This document shows, one piece after another, positions 36,292 to 45,486 of a DNA stretch of 64,000 nt. The position numbers were made by a program, and so were the translations under genes. Position 1 is the stretch's first letter, and each line of letters begins with the position of its first letter. The DNA comes from FEB-25 sp963822175 (GTDB lineage Bacteria; Chloroflexota; Anaerolineae; Anaerolineales; UBA4823). The notes under the pieces were generated by a model. That model was not told the DNA's origin, did no database searches, and saw nothing but the letters and a program-made list of their open reading frames with translations. The DNA is taken from the NCBI GenBank assembly GCA_963822175.1, contig CAWGGJ010000008.1, positions 1,116,001 through 1,180,000 of the forward strand, written 5' to 3'.

Positions 36292-36933
36292 TCATTTTTT
36301 CCGAATATCAACCAATCTTACAACGATAGGCTCAAGGCAAGTTTGAACAGTCTCTAATGTCAATCCATCTACTTTGATGGTTACCAGACGATTATTTTGA
36401 TCTTTCCCAGCAAATTGAACAAAGGAGATAAAGTTGCCTCCATGCTCAGCAATTACCTTGGTAACCTTCGCCAGCTGACCGGGTTCTTCCTTCACAAGCA
36501 TGGTCGCGCGTATCCCTGTTTGATGAACTGCCAATAATTCTGGAAAAATATTGAACAAATCCGTCTCCGTGATGATACCCACGAGCACTTCATTTTTCAT
36601 TACAGGAATACAACCGATTTTGTGTTCAGCCATTAGGAGGGCAGCATCTTCTATAGGAGTATCTTCATCCACGGTTATAACACGCTCCGTCATGACTTCT
36701 TTGACGGTAATTTTACTCAATAAGAAATTCATCTCCCAAATACTTAAAGAAGTGGCTGGTGAAGGAGATGCATAAACAAGATCTTCGTTTGCTACAATCC
36801 CGACTAAATTTCCATCTTGCAGGACTGGTATATGACGAATATGCTCGCGTTTCATGATACCAAGTGCTTCATGAATAGGCATATCCGAGGCAATGGTGAG
36901 CACCGGCTGATTCATTCGGTCACGAACTAACAT
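36292..36933 (-). CDS. CBS-pair and ACT domain protein (AcuB-like)
   Basis: 213 residues. Two CBS domains: about 1-60 (MLVRDRMNQPVLTIASDMPI, GIMKREHIRHIPVLQDGNLV) and 75-130 (VKEVMTERVITVDEDTPI, HKIGCIPVMKNEVLVGIITE). A C-terminal ACT domain runs from about 142 (RATMLVKEEPGQLAKVTKVIAE) to the end. CBS pairs bind adenine nucleotides and ACT domains bind amino acids or related ligands, so a small-molecule sensor role is likely. It is the last gene of the udk-led run and has a GGGAGG site before the ATG. Confidence 0.85.
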   Translation of the reverse strand: MLVRDRMNQPVLTIASDMPIHEALGIMKREHIRHIPVLQDGNLVGIVANEDLVYASPSPATSLSIWEMNFLLSKITVKEVMTERVITVDEDTPIEDAALLMAEHKIGCIPVMKNEVLVGIITETDLFNIFPELLAVHQTGIRATMLVKEEPGQLAKVTKVIAEHGGNFISFVQFAGKDQNNRLVTIKVDGLTLETVQTCLEPIVVRLVDIRKK

Positions 36934-36957
36934 GACAGCCTCCCATGGGCATCTGAT

Positions 36958-38316
36958 CTAAGCACTGAATTCTTTTAATATCCTAACAATATGCATGGCA
37001 CCTTGTAAGTACAGGTCCAGACGGATGTTTTCATTGGGTGCATGGCCCTGTGCACCAGGGTAGCCAATCCCAGCAGTAACTACCGGTAAGTTGAGATAAT
37101 GAACAAATGCATGGTTGGGTCCTGAACCTCCACTCATGGGTACGATTTGCATAGGCTGTCCATATACAGAACGAGCAGTTTCGACTACTAAAGAGACAAA
37201 TGGATCATCTGGATCAGTACGGGCAGGTTTTTCTCCTCCCAGAAATTGAATCTTGACATCAGGGAAGCCTTCATTGTCCAGATGAGTTCGTAAAGATTTA
37301 AGTACTTGCTCAGGAGATTGATTGGGAACAAGGCGAAAATCTACTTTTGCTGATGCACGGGCAGGTAGTACCGTCTTTGAACCAGCACCCTGGTAACCTG
37401 ATGTTAACCCACAAATAGTGCAAGTCGGTTCAAATGCTTCAGCTATGCGCAGATTAACCCCACCTGTCAATTCCTTCAAGAAATGATCAACCCCATAACG
37501 TGATTTATATTCATCGGATGTCTCCGACATGGCTTCCATCAATTCACGATCTCTTTTGCTAGGAGGTAACACGGAATCATAATGTCCGGGGATTCGGATA
37601 TGTTCGTCTTCACCTTTCAATGTTGCTAAAGCCCAGATCAATCGCCAGGCTGCATTTGGAAAAATTGAGCCACCTAATCCAGAATGAACATCAATATTTG
37701 CTGTTTCCACTGAAAGCTCAACATAGCAAATACCACGGAGTCCCAAATATTGAACTGGTACCTCTCGATGATCAACCCCACCAAACTCCCATATGCACGC
37801 ATCGGCTTTGAGCTTATCAACATTATTTATTACAAAATCCTTCAGATGGACGCTGCTAATTTCCTCTTCGCCCTCAACCACGAATTTTACATTACAAGGA
37901 AGCTCTCCATCAATGTCTAACAGTGCGTCAATGGCATGAAGACGGCTGGTTAGATGACCTTTATCATCACTCACACCACGGGCATATAATTTACCGTCTC
38001 GTAAAGTCGGTGTGAAAGGTGGACTGTCCCATAATTCTAGTGGCTCAGGTGGCTGGACATCATAATGGTTATAGAAAAGTAAGGTTTTGGCCATTTGCCC
38101 TTTTCTCTCTCCATAAACAACTGGTGCACCTCCCGTGGACATAATCTCGACCTCAAAGCCTCTGGATTTCAGCATCACCGCAACAAGATCAGCACATTCT
38201 CCTAATCCCCAATTCTGCGCAGCAACACTTGGTTGTTCACAAAAGCGGGATAACTCTGAGATACTAGATTCAAGATGTTGTTTGAGATATGAATCATAAG
38301 CATTCATTTCGACCAT
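36958..38316 (-). CDS. M20-family dipeptidase
   Basis: 452 residues of a zinc metallopeptidase in the M20/ArgE-DapE-CNDP group. Metal-site landmarks are FYNHYDVQPPEP, ARGVSDDKGHLTSRLHA and VEGEEEISS with the general-base Glu pair; the lid domain starts near DVHSGLGGSIFPNAAWRL, and the C-terminal GGSGPNHAFVHYL and ENIRLD complete the site. Such enzymes cleave dipeptides in the cytoplasm. It follows the VTT gene by 12 bp with a GGAGGC site before the ATG, within a housekeeping operon. Exact dipeptide preference unknown. Confidence 0.88.
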   Translation of the reverse strand: MVEMNAYDSYLKQHLESSISELSRFCEQPSVAAQNWGLGECADLVAVMLKSRGFEVEIMSTGGAPVVYGERKGQMAKTLLFYNHYDVQPPEPLELWDSPPFTPTLRDGKLYARGVSDDKGHLTSRLHAIDALLDIDGELPCNVKFVVEGEEEISSVHLKDFVINNVDKLKADACIWEFGGVDHREVPVQYLGLRGICYVELSVETANIDVHSGLGGSIFPNAAWRLIWALATLKGEDEHIRIPGHYDSVLPPSKRDRELMEAMSETSDEYKSRYGVDHFLKELTGGVNLRIAEAFEPTCTICGLTSGYQGAGSKTVLPARASAKVDFRLVPNQSPEQVLKSLRTHLDNEGFPDVKIQFLGGEKPARTDPDDPFVSLVVETARSVYGQPMQIVPMSGGSGPNHAFVHYLNLPVVTAGIGYPGAQGHAPNENIRLDLYLQGAMHIVRILKEFSA

Positions 38317-38328
38317 AAGAGCCTCCGA

Positions 38329-38877
38329 TCATTTACCGAGCAAAAAAGTAAGGGACGATCCTGCATAAGATACAGTGAGCATTTTTAAAGTTTCACCGAG
38401 CCAAGCCCAAAACAAAAATTTATGTACTGGCATCTTCAATGCACCTGCTGCAAGGCCGGTTAAATCGAAAAATGGATTTGGAATTGCTGAGAACACTAAT
38501 ATAGCTATAGAGCCATACCGAGATAACCATGCAACCATTTTCTGGTAAACATCTACACGCTCAGCCACAGGTTGACTGCTAAAACCTACTAGGTATCCGG
38601 TAAGTTCTCCTAATGCTGCTCCTGCTCCTGCAACGAGCGCAACAATTAACGGATTAAACACCGCTCCCATTGAAAAGACTACTGCTATCCCTGGAGCTGG
38701 TAAAAAAACCGTTGCATATGCCATGAAGGAAAGTAAAAATATTCCCGGGTAACTATATTTTGCAAACTCCTGAGCCCTATCACGAATACTAAATATGTAA
38801 AAGCTAATCGCGATCACAAACATCAAGGCGACAACTCGTGTGGCAATTTGCACCCACTTTGAGTTCATCACACTCAC
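38329..38877 (-). CDS. VTT-domain (TVP38/DedA-like) membrane protein
   Basis: 182 residues with about five hydrophobic helices. The VTT signature is seen in FLPAPGIAVVFSMGAVFNPL, GAGAALGELTGYLVGF and the late FSAIPNPFFDLTGLAAGALK. Family members are transporters or scramblases linked to lipid-carrier recycling, though function here is not defined. It overlaps the cyclophilin gene by 4 bases. Confidence 0.82.
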   Translation of the reverse strand: MSVMNSKWVQIATRVVALMFVIAISFYIFSIRDRAQEFAKYSYPGIFLLSFMAYATVFLPAPGIAVVFSMGAVFNPLIVALVAGAGAALGELTGYLVGFSSQPVAERVDVYQKMVAWLSRYGSIAILVFSAIPNPFFDLTGLAAGALKMPVHKFLFWAWLGETLKMLTVSYAGSSLTFLLGK

Positions 38878-39386
38878 TGCTCAAGAATTGTCACTGATTG
38901 TAATTTAACAGATGGAGCATCACGCTTCGAAGGATCTCGTGGAGGGATGGATAGCAAGACGTCTATTCCATTTGTAACCTGGCCAAAAACACTATGTTTT
39001 TTATCCAGCCAGGGAGTGGCTAAATGAGTAATAAAGAATTGAGAACCATTTGTATTTGGTCCTGCATTTGCCATGGACAAAACACCTGGCTTATCATGGC
39101 GTAGATCTGCTTGGAATTCATCGGCAAATCGATAACCTGGTCCGCCTGTACCTGTGCCAGTTGGATCTCCACCTTGAGCCATAAAATCTGCAATAACGCG
39201 ATGGAAAATCGTGCCATCATAAAATCCCTGGCGTGATAAAAAGATGAAGTTATTTACGGTTTTTGGTGTTTTATCTGCGAACAACTTTATCGTAATATCT
39301 CCCTTATCTGTATGTAAAACTGCAGTATAAGTTTTTTTGGGATCAATCTCCATAGCAGGAGGGGCTGACCATTGTTGGTACGGCAT
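38874..39386 (-). CDS. Cyclophilin-type peptidyl-prolyl cis-trans isomerase
   Basis: 170 residues, a single cyclophilin domain without signal peptide, so cytoplasmic. The active-site stretch FHRVIADFMAQGGDPTGTG (61-79) includes Arg63 and Gln71, followed by GPGYRFADEF and LSMANAGPNTNGSQFFIT. It speeds proline isomerisation during protein folding. It lies between udk and the VTT gene on one strand, with a AAAGGA site before the ATG. Confidence 0.93.
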   Translation of the reverse strand: MPYQQWSAPPAMEIDPKKTYTAVLHTDKGDITIKLFADKTPKTVNNFIFLSRQGFYDGTIFHRVIADFMAQGGDPTGTGTGGPGYRFADEFQADLRHDKPGVLSMANAGPNTNGSQFFITHLATPWLDKKHSVFGQVTNGIDVLLSIPPRDPSKRDAPSVKLQSVTILEQ

Positions 39387-39412
39387 ATATATTCCTTTCT
39401 TATTATTTATGT

Positions 39413-40048
39413 TTATTGGTGACTTCGCAGAAGAGATTCAAGTCGAGCTACTACCATGTCCATGGCAACTGTATTCAAACCACCTTCGGGAATGATCACA
39501 TCGGCATAACGCTTGGAAGGTTCAACAAATTCCAGGTGCATTGGGCGAACTGTTGTCAAATACTGTTGAACCACTGAATAACTTGTTCGACCGCGCTCAA
39601 CTATATCTCTTTCAAGGCGGCGAATAAAGCGGATATCAGGATCAGTGTCAACAAAAATCTTCACATCAAACAGGTCGCGCAATCCTTTTTCAGCCAGGAT
39701 TAGGATTCCCTCAACCAGAATAACAGGCTGGGGTTCGATATGGATTGTCTCAGTGGTACGGCTATGAGTTTTAAAATCATAGACTGGAAGCTCAATGGAT
39801 TTAAGATCCTTGAGTTGTTTAATGTGCTCGATGAGCAAACTCGTTTCGAGGGAATCGGGATGGTCAAAGTTTATCGTAATGCGTTGGGCCGGTTCTAGGT
39901 TCGTCAGGTCCTTATAATAGGCATCATGGGGTAACAATGCTATGTGGTCTTTACCTACCCTGTCGATGATTACCTTGGCGACGGTGGTTTTTCCCGATCC
40001 AGTGCCACCAGCAATACCGATCACAAGAGGAGGTGTGGGTTTTGGCAT
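39413..40048 (-). CDS. udk: Uridine kinase
   Basis: 211 residues of the uridine/cytidine kinase family, which phosphorylates uridine and cytidine for salvage. The P-loop GGTGSGKT is at 14-21; LLPHDAYYKDL, NFDHPDSLE, YDFKTHSRT and VEGILIL follow in family order, and FVDTDPDIRFIRRLERDI is the lid region. Length and order fit E. coli Udk (213 residues). The ATG is preceded by TATAAT at 6 nt with no Shine-Dalgarno, predicting a leaderless message. It heads the run udk-cyclophilin-VTT-M20-CBS/ACT. Confidence 0.94.
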   Translation of the reverse strand: MPKPTPPLVIGIAGGTGSGKTTVAKVIIDRVGKDHIALLPHDAYYKDLTNLEPAQRITINFDHPDSLETSLLIEHIKQLKDLKSIELPVYDFKTHSRTTETIHIEPQPVILVEGILILAEKGLRDLFDVKIFVDTDPDIRFIRRLERDIVERGRTSYSVVQQYLTTVRPMHLEFVEPSKRYADVIIPEGGLNTVAMDMVVARLESLLRSHQ

Positions 40049-40054
40049 GCTGGA

Positions 40055-40060
40055 ATTATA
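40055..40060 (-). promoter_or_regulatory. -10 box of udk in a leaderless arrangement
   Basis: TATAAT on the minus strand at 40060-40055, followed by six bases (TCCAGC) and the udk ATG at 40048-40046. No ribosome-binding site can be placed between. The bases before the hexamer are CAG, so it lacks the TG extension. Confidence 0.55.
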
Positions 40061-40152
40061 CTGGAATTAGGCTTCAGACGATAGGGAAGTAGTAGTGAGA
40101 TTTAATCAAAAAGGGAGTTACGAACGATCATAATTATTTCTGACCCGATGAG

Positions 40153-40225
40153 AGCCACCGAAGGGAATCGAACCCTTGACCTAACGTTTACGAAACGCTT
40201 GCTCTACCAGCTGAGCTACGGTGGC
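40153..40225 (-). tRNA. tRNA-Thr (anticodon CGT)
   Basis: 73-nt cloverleaf on the minus strand without encoded CCA. Acceptor GCCACCG pairs with CGGTGGC; D stem GCTC/GAGC; anticodon stem AGCGT/ACGTT with loop TTCGTAA, giving anticodon CGT for ACG codons; T arm AAGGG-TTCGATT-CCCTT. It has its own promoter (TGGTATAATC) 22 bp upstream. It lies 104 bp upstream of udk on the same strand. Confidence 0.95.
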
Positions 40226-40246
40226 TTGTTGGTAAATTGCGACGGG

Positions 40247-40252
40247 ATTATA
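40247..40252 (-). promoter_or_regulatory. Extended -10 promoter of tRNA-Thr (TGGTATAATC)
   Basis: Minus-strand TATAAT at 40252-40247 within TGGTATAATC, 21 bases before the mature tRNA 5' end. It is identical over 10 bases to the sucC, scpB and dinG promoters. Confidence 0.6.
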
Positions 40253-40445
40253 CCATAGGTAAACATGATGATTCTCGGGTAGTATTTGACGTTGCGGGCA
40301 ATTATATTGGCAGGTCACTAGGTTGCAACACCTTTGATGATTGCTTATCTCCTAAATCTGATAATACTTCCATTCTGATCGTCAAAAAAAGCATAAATTC
40401 CAGTATTTTGCTTTTTCTGAGAGATTCACAATAACATGATGCGTT

Positions 40446-41587
40446 TCACTCCCCCCACAAACCAAATCCGTTTTTACGCCGTTCCTCCCGGCGATTATGC
40501 TGTTCGTGAATTTCCTTTATATGCATCACCTTTTCAGCAATTGCCACCTCCAGCCAGATTTTCCCTTTTTCAGCTGTTGCATAGCTGCCGGCTCCGTATG
40601 CGCCTGTTTTTGTATCATCATCCCAGGGAGGATTAGCAATTAATGCACCACCTTCCACCCAATCCATATAGTATGACGGGGTGGTGATGAAATCAGTTTC
40701 ATCAACAACACATTCCATATGAACAAGAGAAGGTTGTAAATAAAGAATAAACGAGGTTTCTAACTCACAAGCATGGCCCATTCCACCAAGGTTGGATTGG
40801 CGATATTTCTCGAGTGAAGCTAATCCAGCTGGACCGGACAGATAAAGCCAGGCGGTAGCACAGAATATCCGCCGGTGTCTCTCACCAGAATATTTAATCA
40901 CGTTATTGATAAATGAGCTGTTCCCTCCATGCCCGTTGATGAAATAAAAGCGTGAAAAACCCCGTGCGGCTAAAACGTCGACCACCCCCACCCAAAAGTC
41001 TTCGAATGCCCTCCCACCTGAATTCAATGTACCCGCAAAAGCTTGCCGGTGAGTGCTGACACCATATGGCATTACTGGCAGAATAGTGGATAAATCTTGT
41101 GACTGGTTCGCGGTACCTTGGGCTACTGCGTCGATGATCAATGTATCTGTCGAAAGAGGAAGGTGATATCCGTGCTGTTCGGTGTGACCAATCGGGATAA
41201 ATACCACCTTATCGCGGTCGGCATCCGGTGGTAAAACAGCATCATTACGATTTCTCGCGCCTGAGTTAATGCAACCCACGGGGCAGTAACTGATAGACTT
41301 AAGCCTGGTGGCACGACAACCAGCGTATTGGTAAAGCCATCATCTCTGAGGCTATTTATTATGTTAGATATATAGTTTTCTAAAAGCGGCTCCGAAACTG
41401 GTAGACCACTTCCCTGCCATCCATACGGGAAGGTTGGAAGTAGAAAGATATCGGGGGGATTTCCGAGTGCGTCCGCTACCTGGGTCATTGAGTATCCCTT
41501 TCCCAGCTGAAGCACCAGTGGAGTATGCCGGGAAAGAGAGCGTACTTCAGGCCAGGTTAATTCGTCATATGCATGGAACTTGGACAT
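40446..41587 (-). pseudogene. Creatininase-family amidohydrolase with duplicated N-terminal half, broken by a frameshift
   Basis: Two overlapping frames make one protein of about 375 residues. The first (41587 to about 41270) reads MSKFHAYDELTWPEVRSLSR and NIINSLRDDGFTNTLVVVPP; it resembles the front half of a creatininase without metal ligands. The second carries the intact catalytic domain: VVFIPIGHTEQHGYHLPLST with Glu/His/Asp metal ligands, YFINGHGGNSSF and GMGHACELETS. Going from the first frame to the second needs a -1 shift between about 41200 and 41280, i.e. one base is missing. Members hydrolyse cyclic amides such as creatinine or formamide-type rings. It lies 2 bp after the PH/SHOCT gene. 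If the lost base is a sequencing error, the gene is functional. Confidence 0.75.
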
Positions 41588-41589
41588 AT

Positions 41590-42228
41590 TTATAACTTGG
41601 AAAGTAGCTCGGATTTCTTTTGTTGAAACTCATCTTCTGTAAGCACTCCCTGTGTACGCAGCTCAGCCAGTTTGCTGATCATTGTTGGAATATCAGTGGT
41701 TCCTTCTATAGGATTAAGACCAGTCTGTTCAAGTTGGGCTTTGGCATTGATCAAGGCGGTTTTAAATTTTATTGGGTTATCTATTTTCTTAAAGAGATTT
41801 ACACCCAGCTCACTGGCAGTTAATATCTCGATATCTCCATATCCGAACATCCGACCTAATGCAGATTGATCCATTTTGATATCGTTCACTTTTTCAAGGG
41901 AGGAGTCGATCACACTTTTATTGAAAATTCCGGATATCTGCATTACGCGACGATTTGTGATGATGAACTGGTGGTTGAACCAATTCATGATATCTCGTGT
42001 GCCAGTTGCTACAGGAATGAAAAGAAGGACAAATCCGATAACTGCGATGATTGGCCATGTAGGTTGGTTTGAAAGGTAGATTGAAATTAAAAGAGTTGCG
42101 ATAAATATTATTAAAATCAATACTGCTTCTAAAACGATCGAAGCAGCAAGAACAAACCAATGATGGCGTGTCGAATGGATGACCTTCTCTTGCTCTCCCA
42201 TTAAACTCTGAAGATAATGACCGGACAT
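41590..42228 (-). CDS. PH-domain membrane protein with C-terminal SHOCT motif
   Basis: 212 residues. Two transmembrane helices (about 25-50 and 55-72: LEAVLILIIFIATLLISIYL, IIAVIGFVLLFIPVA) precede a bacterial PH-like (bPH2) domain with FIITNRRVMQISGIFNKSVI and GDIEILTASELGVNLF, common in YdbS/YdbT-type proteins. The tail LRTQGVLTEDEFQQKKSELL is a SHOCT oligomerisation motif. Role unknown, probably a membrane-associated scaffold. A TAGGAGG site precedes the ATG. Confidence 0.82.
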   Translation of the reverse strand: MSGHYLQSLMGEQEKVIHSTRHHWFVLAASIVLEAVLILIIFIATLLISIYLSNQPTWPIIAVIGFVLLFIPVATGTRDIMNWFNHQFIITNRRVMQISGIFNKSVIDSSLEKVNDIKMDQSALGRMFGYGDIEILTASELGVNLFKKIDNPIKFKTALINAKAQLEQTGLNPIEGTTDIPTMISKLAELRTQGVLTEDEFQQKKSELLSKL

Positions 42229-42268
42229 AGTGATTTCCTCCTAGGACTTTTTTATCGTTATGAATTTA

Positions 42269-43441
42269 CTATTTTTGAGTATCAGCTAACTCTTCCTTAG
42301 CCCTTATTAACAAACCTGGATCCATGATCAGATCTACAGCTGTCATTGCCAACGCTTTGGCAGCATCCAGCATGCCAGCCTTCCCGGTATCGGATAAACA
42401 ATAATCACGGAATTCTATAGTGTGACCGGCGACATTTTCAGGTGCGATTGCTAGATAGGGATGTATTGCAGGAATTAAATGACTGATATCACCCATATCG
42501 GTTGATCCCATGCGCTCATTGGGATCAGGATCAACGACAATCCTGCCGAGTGATTCCAGGTTGGTTTTAAACAAGCCCGCCATTAATTTATTGGGGATAA
42601 TATTTTTATATCCAGGCACCACTTTATGGACGAGTTGGCATCCTATCGTCTGAGCTCCGGCTTGAGCACATGCGATGACTTGATCAACCAATTCATCTCG
42701 ATGCTTCGCTGTAAGACTGCGGATGGTAAACTCTGCTAAGGTATGAGCTGGGATAATGTTGGATGCTGTACCACCATCAAGGATGATCCCGGCAACCCTG
42801 TCTTTTGGACCAAATGTTGGCCGTAATGCATTGATATTGTTGAAAGTTAAAATCATCGCATCCAGTGCATTGATCCCCTCTTCAGGCGCAGCTGCTGCAT
42901 GCGATGCCTTACCAAAAAATTCAACTCGCAACTCAGAGGAGGCAAGAGAGGACCGCGATACCATATTCTTGCTGGCAGGGTGGAACATCATGGCTGCATC
43001 AACCGAATTGAAAACGCCTGCATTGGCTAAAATAATCTTGCCACCATCGCCTTCCTCGGCTGGTGTGCCGATAACCTGGATTTGGCCATTGAGTGGGGGT
43101 ACTAAGGCTGCCAGTGCAATGCCAGCACCGATGGCAGCTGCTGCAATTAAGTTGTGACCACAGGCATGACCCAACCCAACCAGTGCATCATATTCAGCAA
43201 GGATGCCAATGATAGGACCAGTATTTTTACCGTGCGAGGCTCGGAATGCAGTATCCAATCCTCCGATGCCAGTTTCCACCGAAAAACCAGAAGACTTTAG
43301 GCTAGCTGATAGTAATTGGCAAGCATTGTATTCCTGTAAAGAAACTTCAGGATCGTTGAATAGACGGGTGCTGATATCCCATAATTTCTCTGATTGTCGA
43401 TCGATTACTTCAATGATTTGATTTTTGTGATTGATGGGCAT
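42269..43441 (-). CDS. M20-family amidohydrolase (aminoacylase/AbgB-like)
   Basis: 390 residues in the M20D group of amidohydrolases that remove acyl or aminobenzoyl groups from amino acids. Landmarks: GILAEYDALVGLGHACGHNL with the metal-binding CGHN, GTPAEEGDGGKIIL with the general base Glu, FHPASKN, FFGKASHAAAAPEEGINAL with the dimer-domain His, and STDMGDISH near the end. It starts ATG with TATAAT 6 nt upstream and no Shine-Dalgarno. Its neighbours are a creatininase and, divergently, a peptide-type ABC transporter, which suggests cleavage of imported amides or acylated amino acids. Confidence 0.87.
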   Translation of the reverse strand: MPINHKNQIIEVIDRQSEKLWDISTRLFNDPEVSLQEYNACQLLSASLKSSGFSVETGIGGLDTAFRASHGKNTGPIIGILAEYDALVGLGHACGHNLIAAAAIGAGIALAALVPPLNGQIQVIGTPAEEGDGGKIILANAGVFNSVDAAMMFHPASKNMVSRSSLASSELRVEFFGKASHAAAAPEEGINALDAMILTFNNINALRPTFGPKDRVAGIILDGGTASNIIPAHTLAEFTIRSLTAKHRDELVDQVIACAQAGAQTIGCQLVHKVVPGYKNIIPNKLMAGLFKTNLESLGRIVVDPDPNERMGSTDMGDISHLIPAIHPYLAIAPENVAGHTIEFRDYCLSDTGKAGMLDAAKALAMTAVDLIMDPGLLIRAKEELADTQK

Positions 43442-43447
43442 AAATTA

Positions 43448-43453
43448 ATTATA
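43448..43453 (-). promoter_or_regulatory. -10 box of the M20 amidohydrolase, leaderless arrangement
   Basis: Minus-strand TATAAT at 43453-43448 followed by six bases (TAATTT) and ATG at 43441-43439. Same spacing as udk and dinG. No Shine-Dalgarno. Confidence 0.5.
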
Positions 43454-43667
43454 CGCTAGAAAACGGGATCGAAATTATTAACCATAAATTCATAATCGAT
43501 ACTATAATAAATAAAATAGATCCAAAACTATATTGCATAAAATAATAATCCTTGGATAGGAGGTGGCAGACAGAATAATCACACTATTGAACGCAAAGGC
43601 ACTTCAAGTTGTAAATATAAAAAACTCAATAAAATATTTGATAGGTCAATAATTGGAGGAGAATTTA

Positions 43668-45425
43668 ATGCTACGTAAACATATATTGTTTACAGGTTTG
43701 ATGATTGCATCAATGATATTATCTGCGTGTGCAACTGCAACGCCAACAACGGTTGTCACTGAAGCACCTGTTGTAGAACAACCGACCGAAGCACCAGTTG
43801 TAGAGCAACCAACTGAGGCACCAGTGGTAGAGCAGCCGACCGAAGCTCCACCAGCTGAAAAGAAGGTGGTGACATTTGTGTGGACCCAGGAGTTTGATAC
43901 ACTTAGCCCCATCTACACCAACATGTGGTTTGTCTCTGTCATCTATCCTGCTTACCTTTGCACACCATGGCTGTTTGACGACCAGAACAATGCCTATCCA
44001 TATTTGTTGACCGAGATGCCATCGGTTGAAAATGGAGGCCTTACAAATGAGGGACGCACCTTTACCTTCACACTGCGCGATGATATCGTCTGGTCGGATG
44101 GTGAACCAATCACATCTGCAGATTTCAAGTTCACTTACGATATGATTATGTCGGATAGTAACGCCGTGAACACGCGCTCACCATATGACCAAATCGAGTC
44201 CCTTGAAACCCCTGATGAGCGCACGGTGGTCATCACCTTTACTGAGCCTTTTGCTCCATGGTTGGCGACATTATTCAGCGGGTCAACGAGCGGAACCCCG
44301 ATCATTCCCGAACATATTCTGCGACCAGTTTTTGATGCAGAAGGCACACTTGACACCGCCGAGTGGAACACAGCTCCGACGGTGGGCTGCGGTCCGTTTG
44401 TATTCGATGAGTGGCAGTCAGGTAGCTTTGCCCGCTTTGTAGCTAATGATAACTTCTGGCTTGGTCGTCCAAATTTGGATGAGTTGTTCTTCCAATTCGT
44501 GCCAGATGACGCTTCGATGATTGCTGCCCTGATTGCTGGTGACGGAGATATCGGTACCTTCTTCGCCTACAGCGATGTACCTCAGCTAGAGGAAGCTGGG
44601 ATCACCATCTTGAACTCCTTCTCCGGATACAATGAAGGTATCTATATCAATATGCATGAGGAAAAAGGCAATCCTGCCCTGAAGGATGTAAGGGTACGCC
44701 AGGCGATCGCCTATGCTTTCAATCGGGAAAAACTGGTGCAGGACTTGCTGCTAGGTCTGACCGGAGTTGCTGCTACCGACTGGGATGTGAGTCCCTGGAT
44801 CGATCCAACCATCACACCCTATCCATATGACCCGGATAAAGCCATTGCACTGCTTACTGAAGCCGGATGGGTGGATACCAATGGCGACGGTACTGTCGAT
44901 AAAGACGGCGTCGAGCTGATATTAAAGTATGGCACCACCAACCGCGAAGTACGTCAGAACACCCAGGCAGTCGCCCAGCAGGACCTGGCTGCGGTGGGCA
45001 TCGGTACTGATCTGCAGAGCTTTGACGCGGATCTCTTTTTCTCCAGTTATCAGGATGACGGTCCATCGGCTAACTTCTCGTTGGATCTGATCGAATATTC
45101 CGATTCACCTGACTTTCCAGATCCCAATACGGCCATTTGGAACTGTTCTGATATCCCCTCGGATGAGAATCCAGCAGGCACCAGCCCCACCGGTTTGTGT
45201 GATGAAAAGTTGGACGCGCTTTTCTTAAGCCAGAGGTCCCAGGTGGATTTCGCAGAACGCCAGCAAACCTTTTACGAAATAACGCGTTATATATTTGATA
45301 ATGCTTTTTGGATTGGTTTGTGGCAGGATCCAGACCTATTCGGGTTCAGCGATCGGATGATTAATGTGAAGATGTCAGGGGCAACCCCCTTCTTTAACAT
45401 AGCTGAATGGGATTTAACCCCATAA
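43668..45425 (+). CDS. Peptide/oligopeptide ABC transporter substrate-binding lipoprotein (SBP_bac_5)
   Basis: 585 residues from ATG 43668, preceded by GGAGGAG. Lipoprotein signal with lipobox LSAC, Cys21, then a linker of three TEAPVVEQP units. The mature domain has family 5 landmarks: FTFTLRDDIVWSDGEPITSA, FVFDEWQSGSFARFVANDNF, VRVRQAIAYAFNREKLV and the calcium-like loop DTNGDGTVDKDGVEL common in this group. It captures peptides, or related amide compounds or sugars, outside the membrane for the DppBCDF-type importer encoded next. A strong hairpin separates it from the permease genes. Ligand not predictable. Confidence 0.92.
   Translation: MLRKHILFTGLMIASMILSACATATPTTVVTEAPVVEQPTEAPVVEQPTEAPVVEQPTEAPPAEKKVVTFVWTQEFDTLSPIYTNMWFVSVIYPAYLCTPWLFDDQNNAYPYLLTEMPSVENGGLTNEGRTFTFTLRDDIVWSDGEPITSADFKFTYDMIMSDSNAVNTRSPYDQIESLETPDERTVVITFTEPFAPWLATLFSGSTSGTPIIPEHILRPVFDAEGTLDTAEWNTAPTVGCGPFVFDEWQSGSFARFVANDNFWLGRPNLDELFFQFVPDDASMIAALIAGDGDIGTFFAYSDVPQLEEAGITILNSFSGYNEGIYINMHEEKGNPALKDVRVRQAIAYAFNREKLVQDLLLGLTGVAATDWDVSPWIDPTITPYPYDPDKAIALLTEAGWVDTNGDGTVDKDGVELILKYGTTNREVRQNTQAVAQQDLAAVGIGTDLQSFDADLFFSSYQDDGPSANFSLDLIEYSDSPDFPDPNTAIWNCSDIPSDENPAGTSPTGLCDEKLDALFLSQRSQVDFAERQQTFYEITRYIFDNAFWIGLWQDPDLFGFSDRMINVKMSGATPFFNIAEWDLTP
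43758..43850 (+). repeat. Three 27-bp tandem repeats coding for TEAPVVEQP
   Basis: Units at 43758-43784, 43785-43811 and 43812-43838, plus a partial TEAP unit to 43850. Each codes for TEAPVVEQP directly after the lipid-anchored Cys region, making a flexible Pro/Glu-rich spacer. Bases differ mainly at third codon positions, so the repeat is old enough to have drifted or is kept at protein level. Confidence 0.9.
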
Positions 45426-45440
45426 AGATAAATGACGCTT

Positions 45441-45469
45441 ATGTGCAGGCGGGAACCCCGCCTGCACAT
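45441..45469 (+). terminator. Strong 12-bp hairpin between SBP and permease genes
   Basis: ATGTGCAGGCGG (45441-45452), loop GAACC, CCGCCTGCACAT (45458-45469): a perfect 12 bp stem followed by ATTTCT. In ABC operons such hairpins after the binding-protein gene partly stop transcription or protect the upstream mRNA, giving more binding protein than permease. It ends 17 bp before the permease start. Confidence 0.75.
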
Positions 45470-45486
45470 ATTTCTTGAGGGTGACA

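Noticed and set aside
43758..43850. CRISPR-like short repeats
   Set aside because: The 27-base units are directly adjacent without spacers and code in frame for a Pro/Glu linker.
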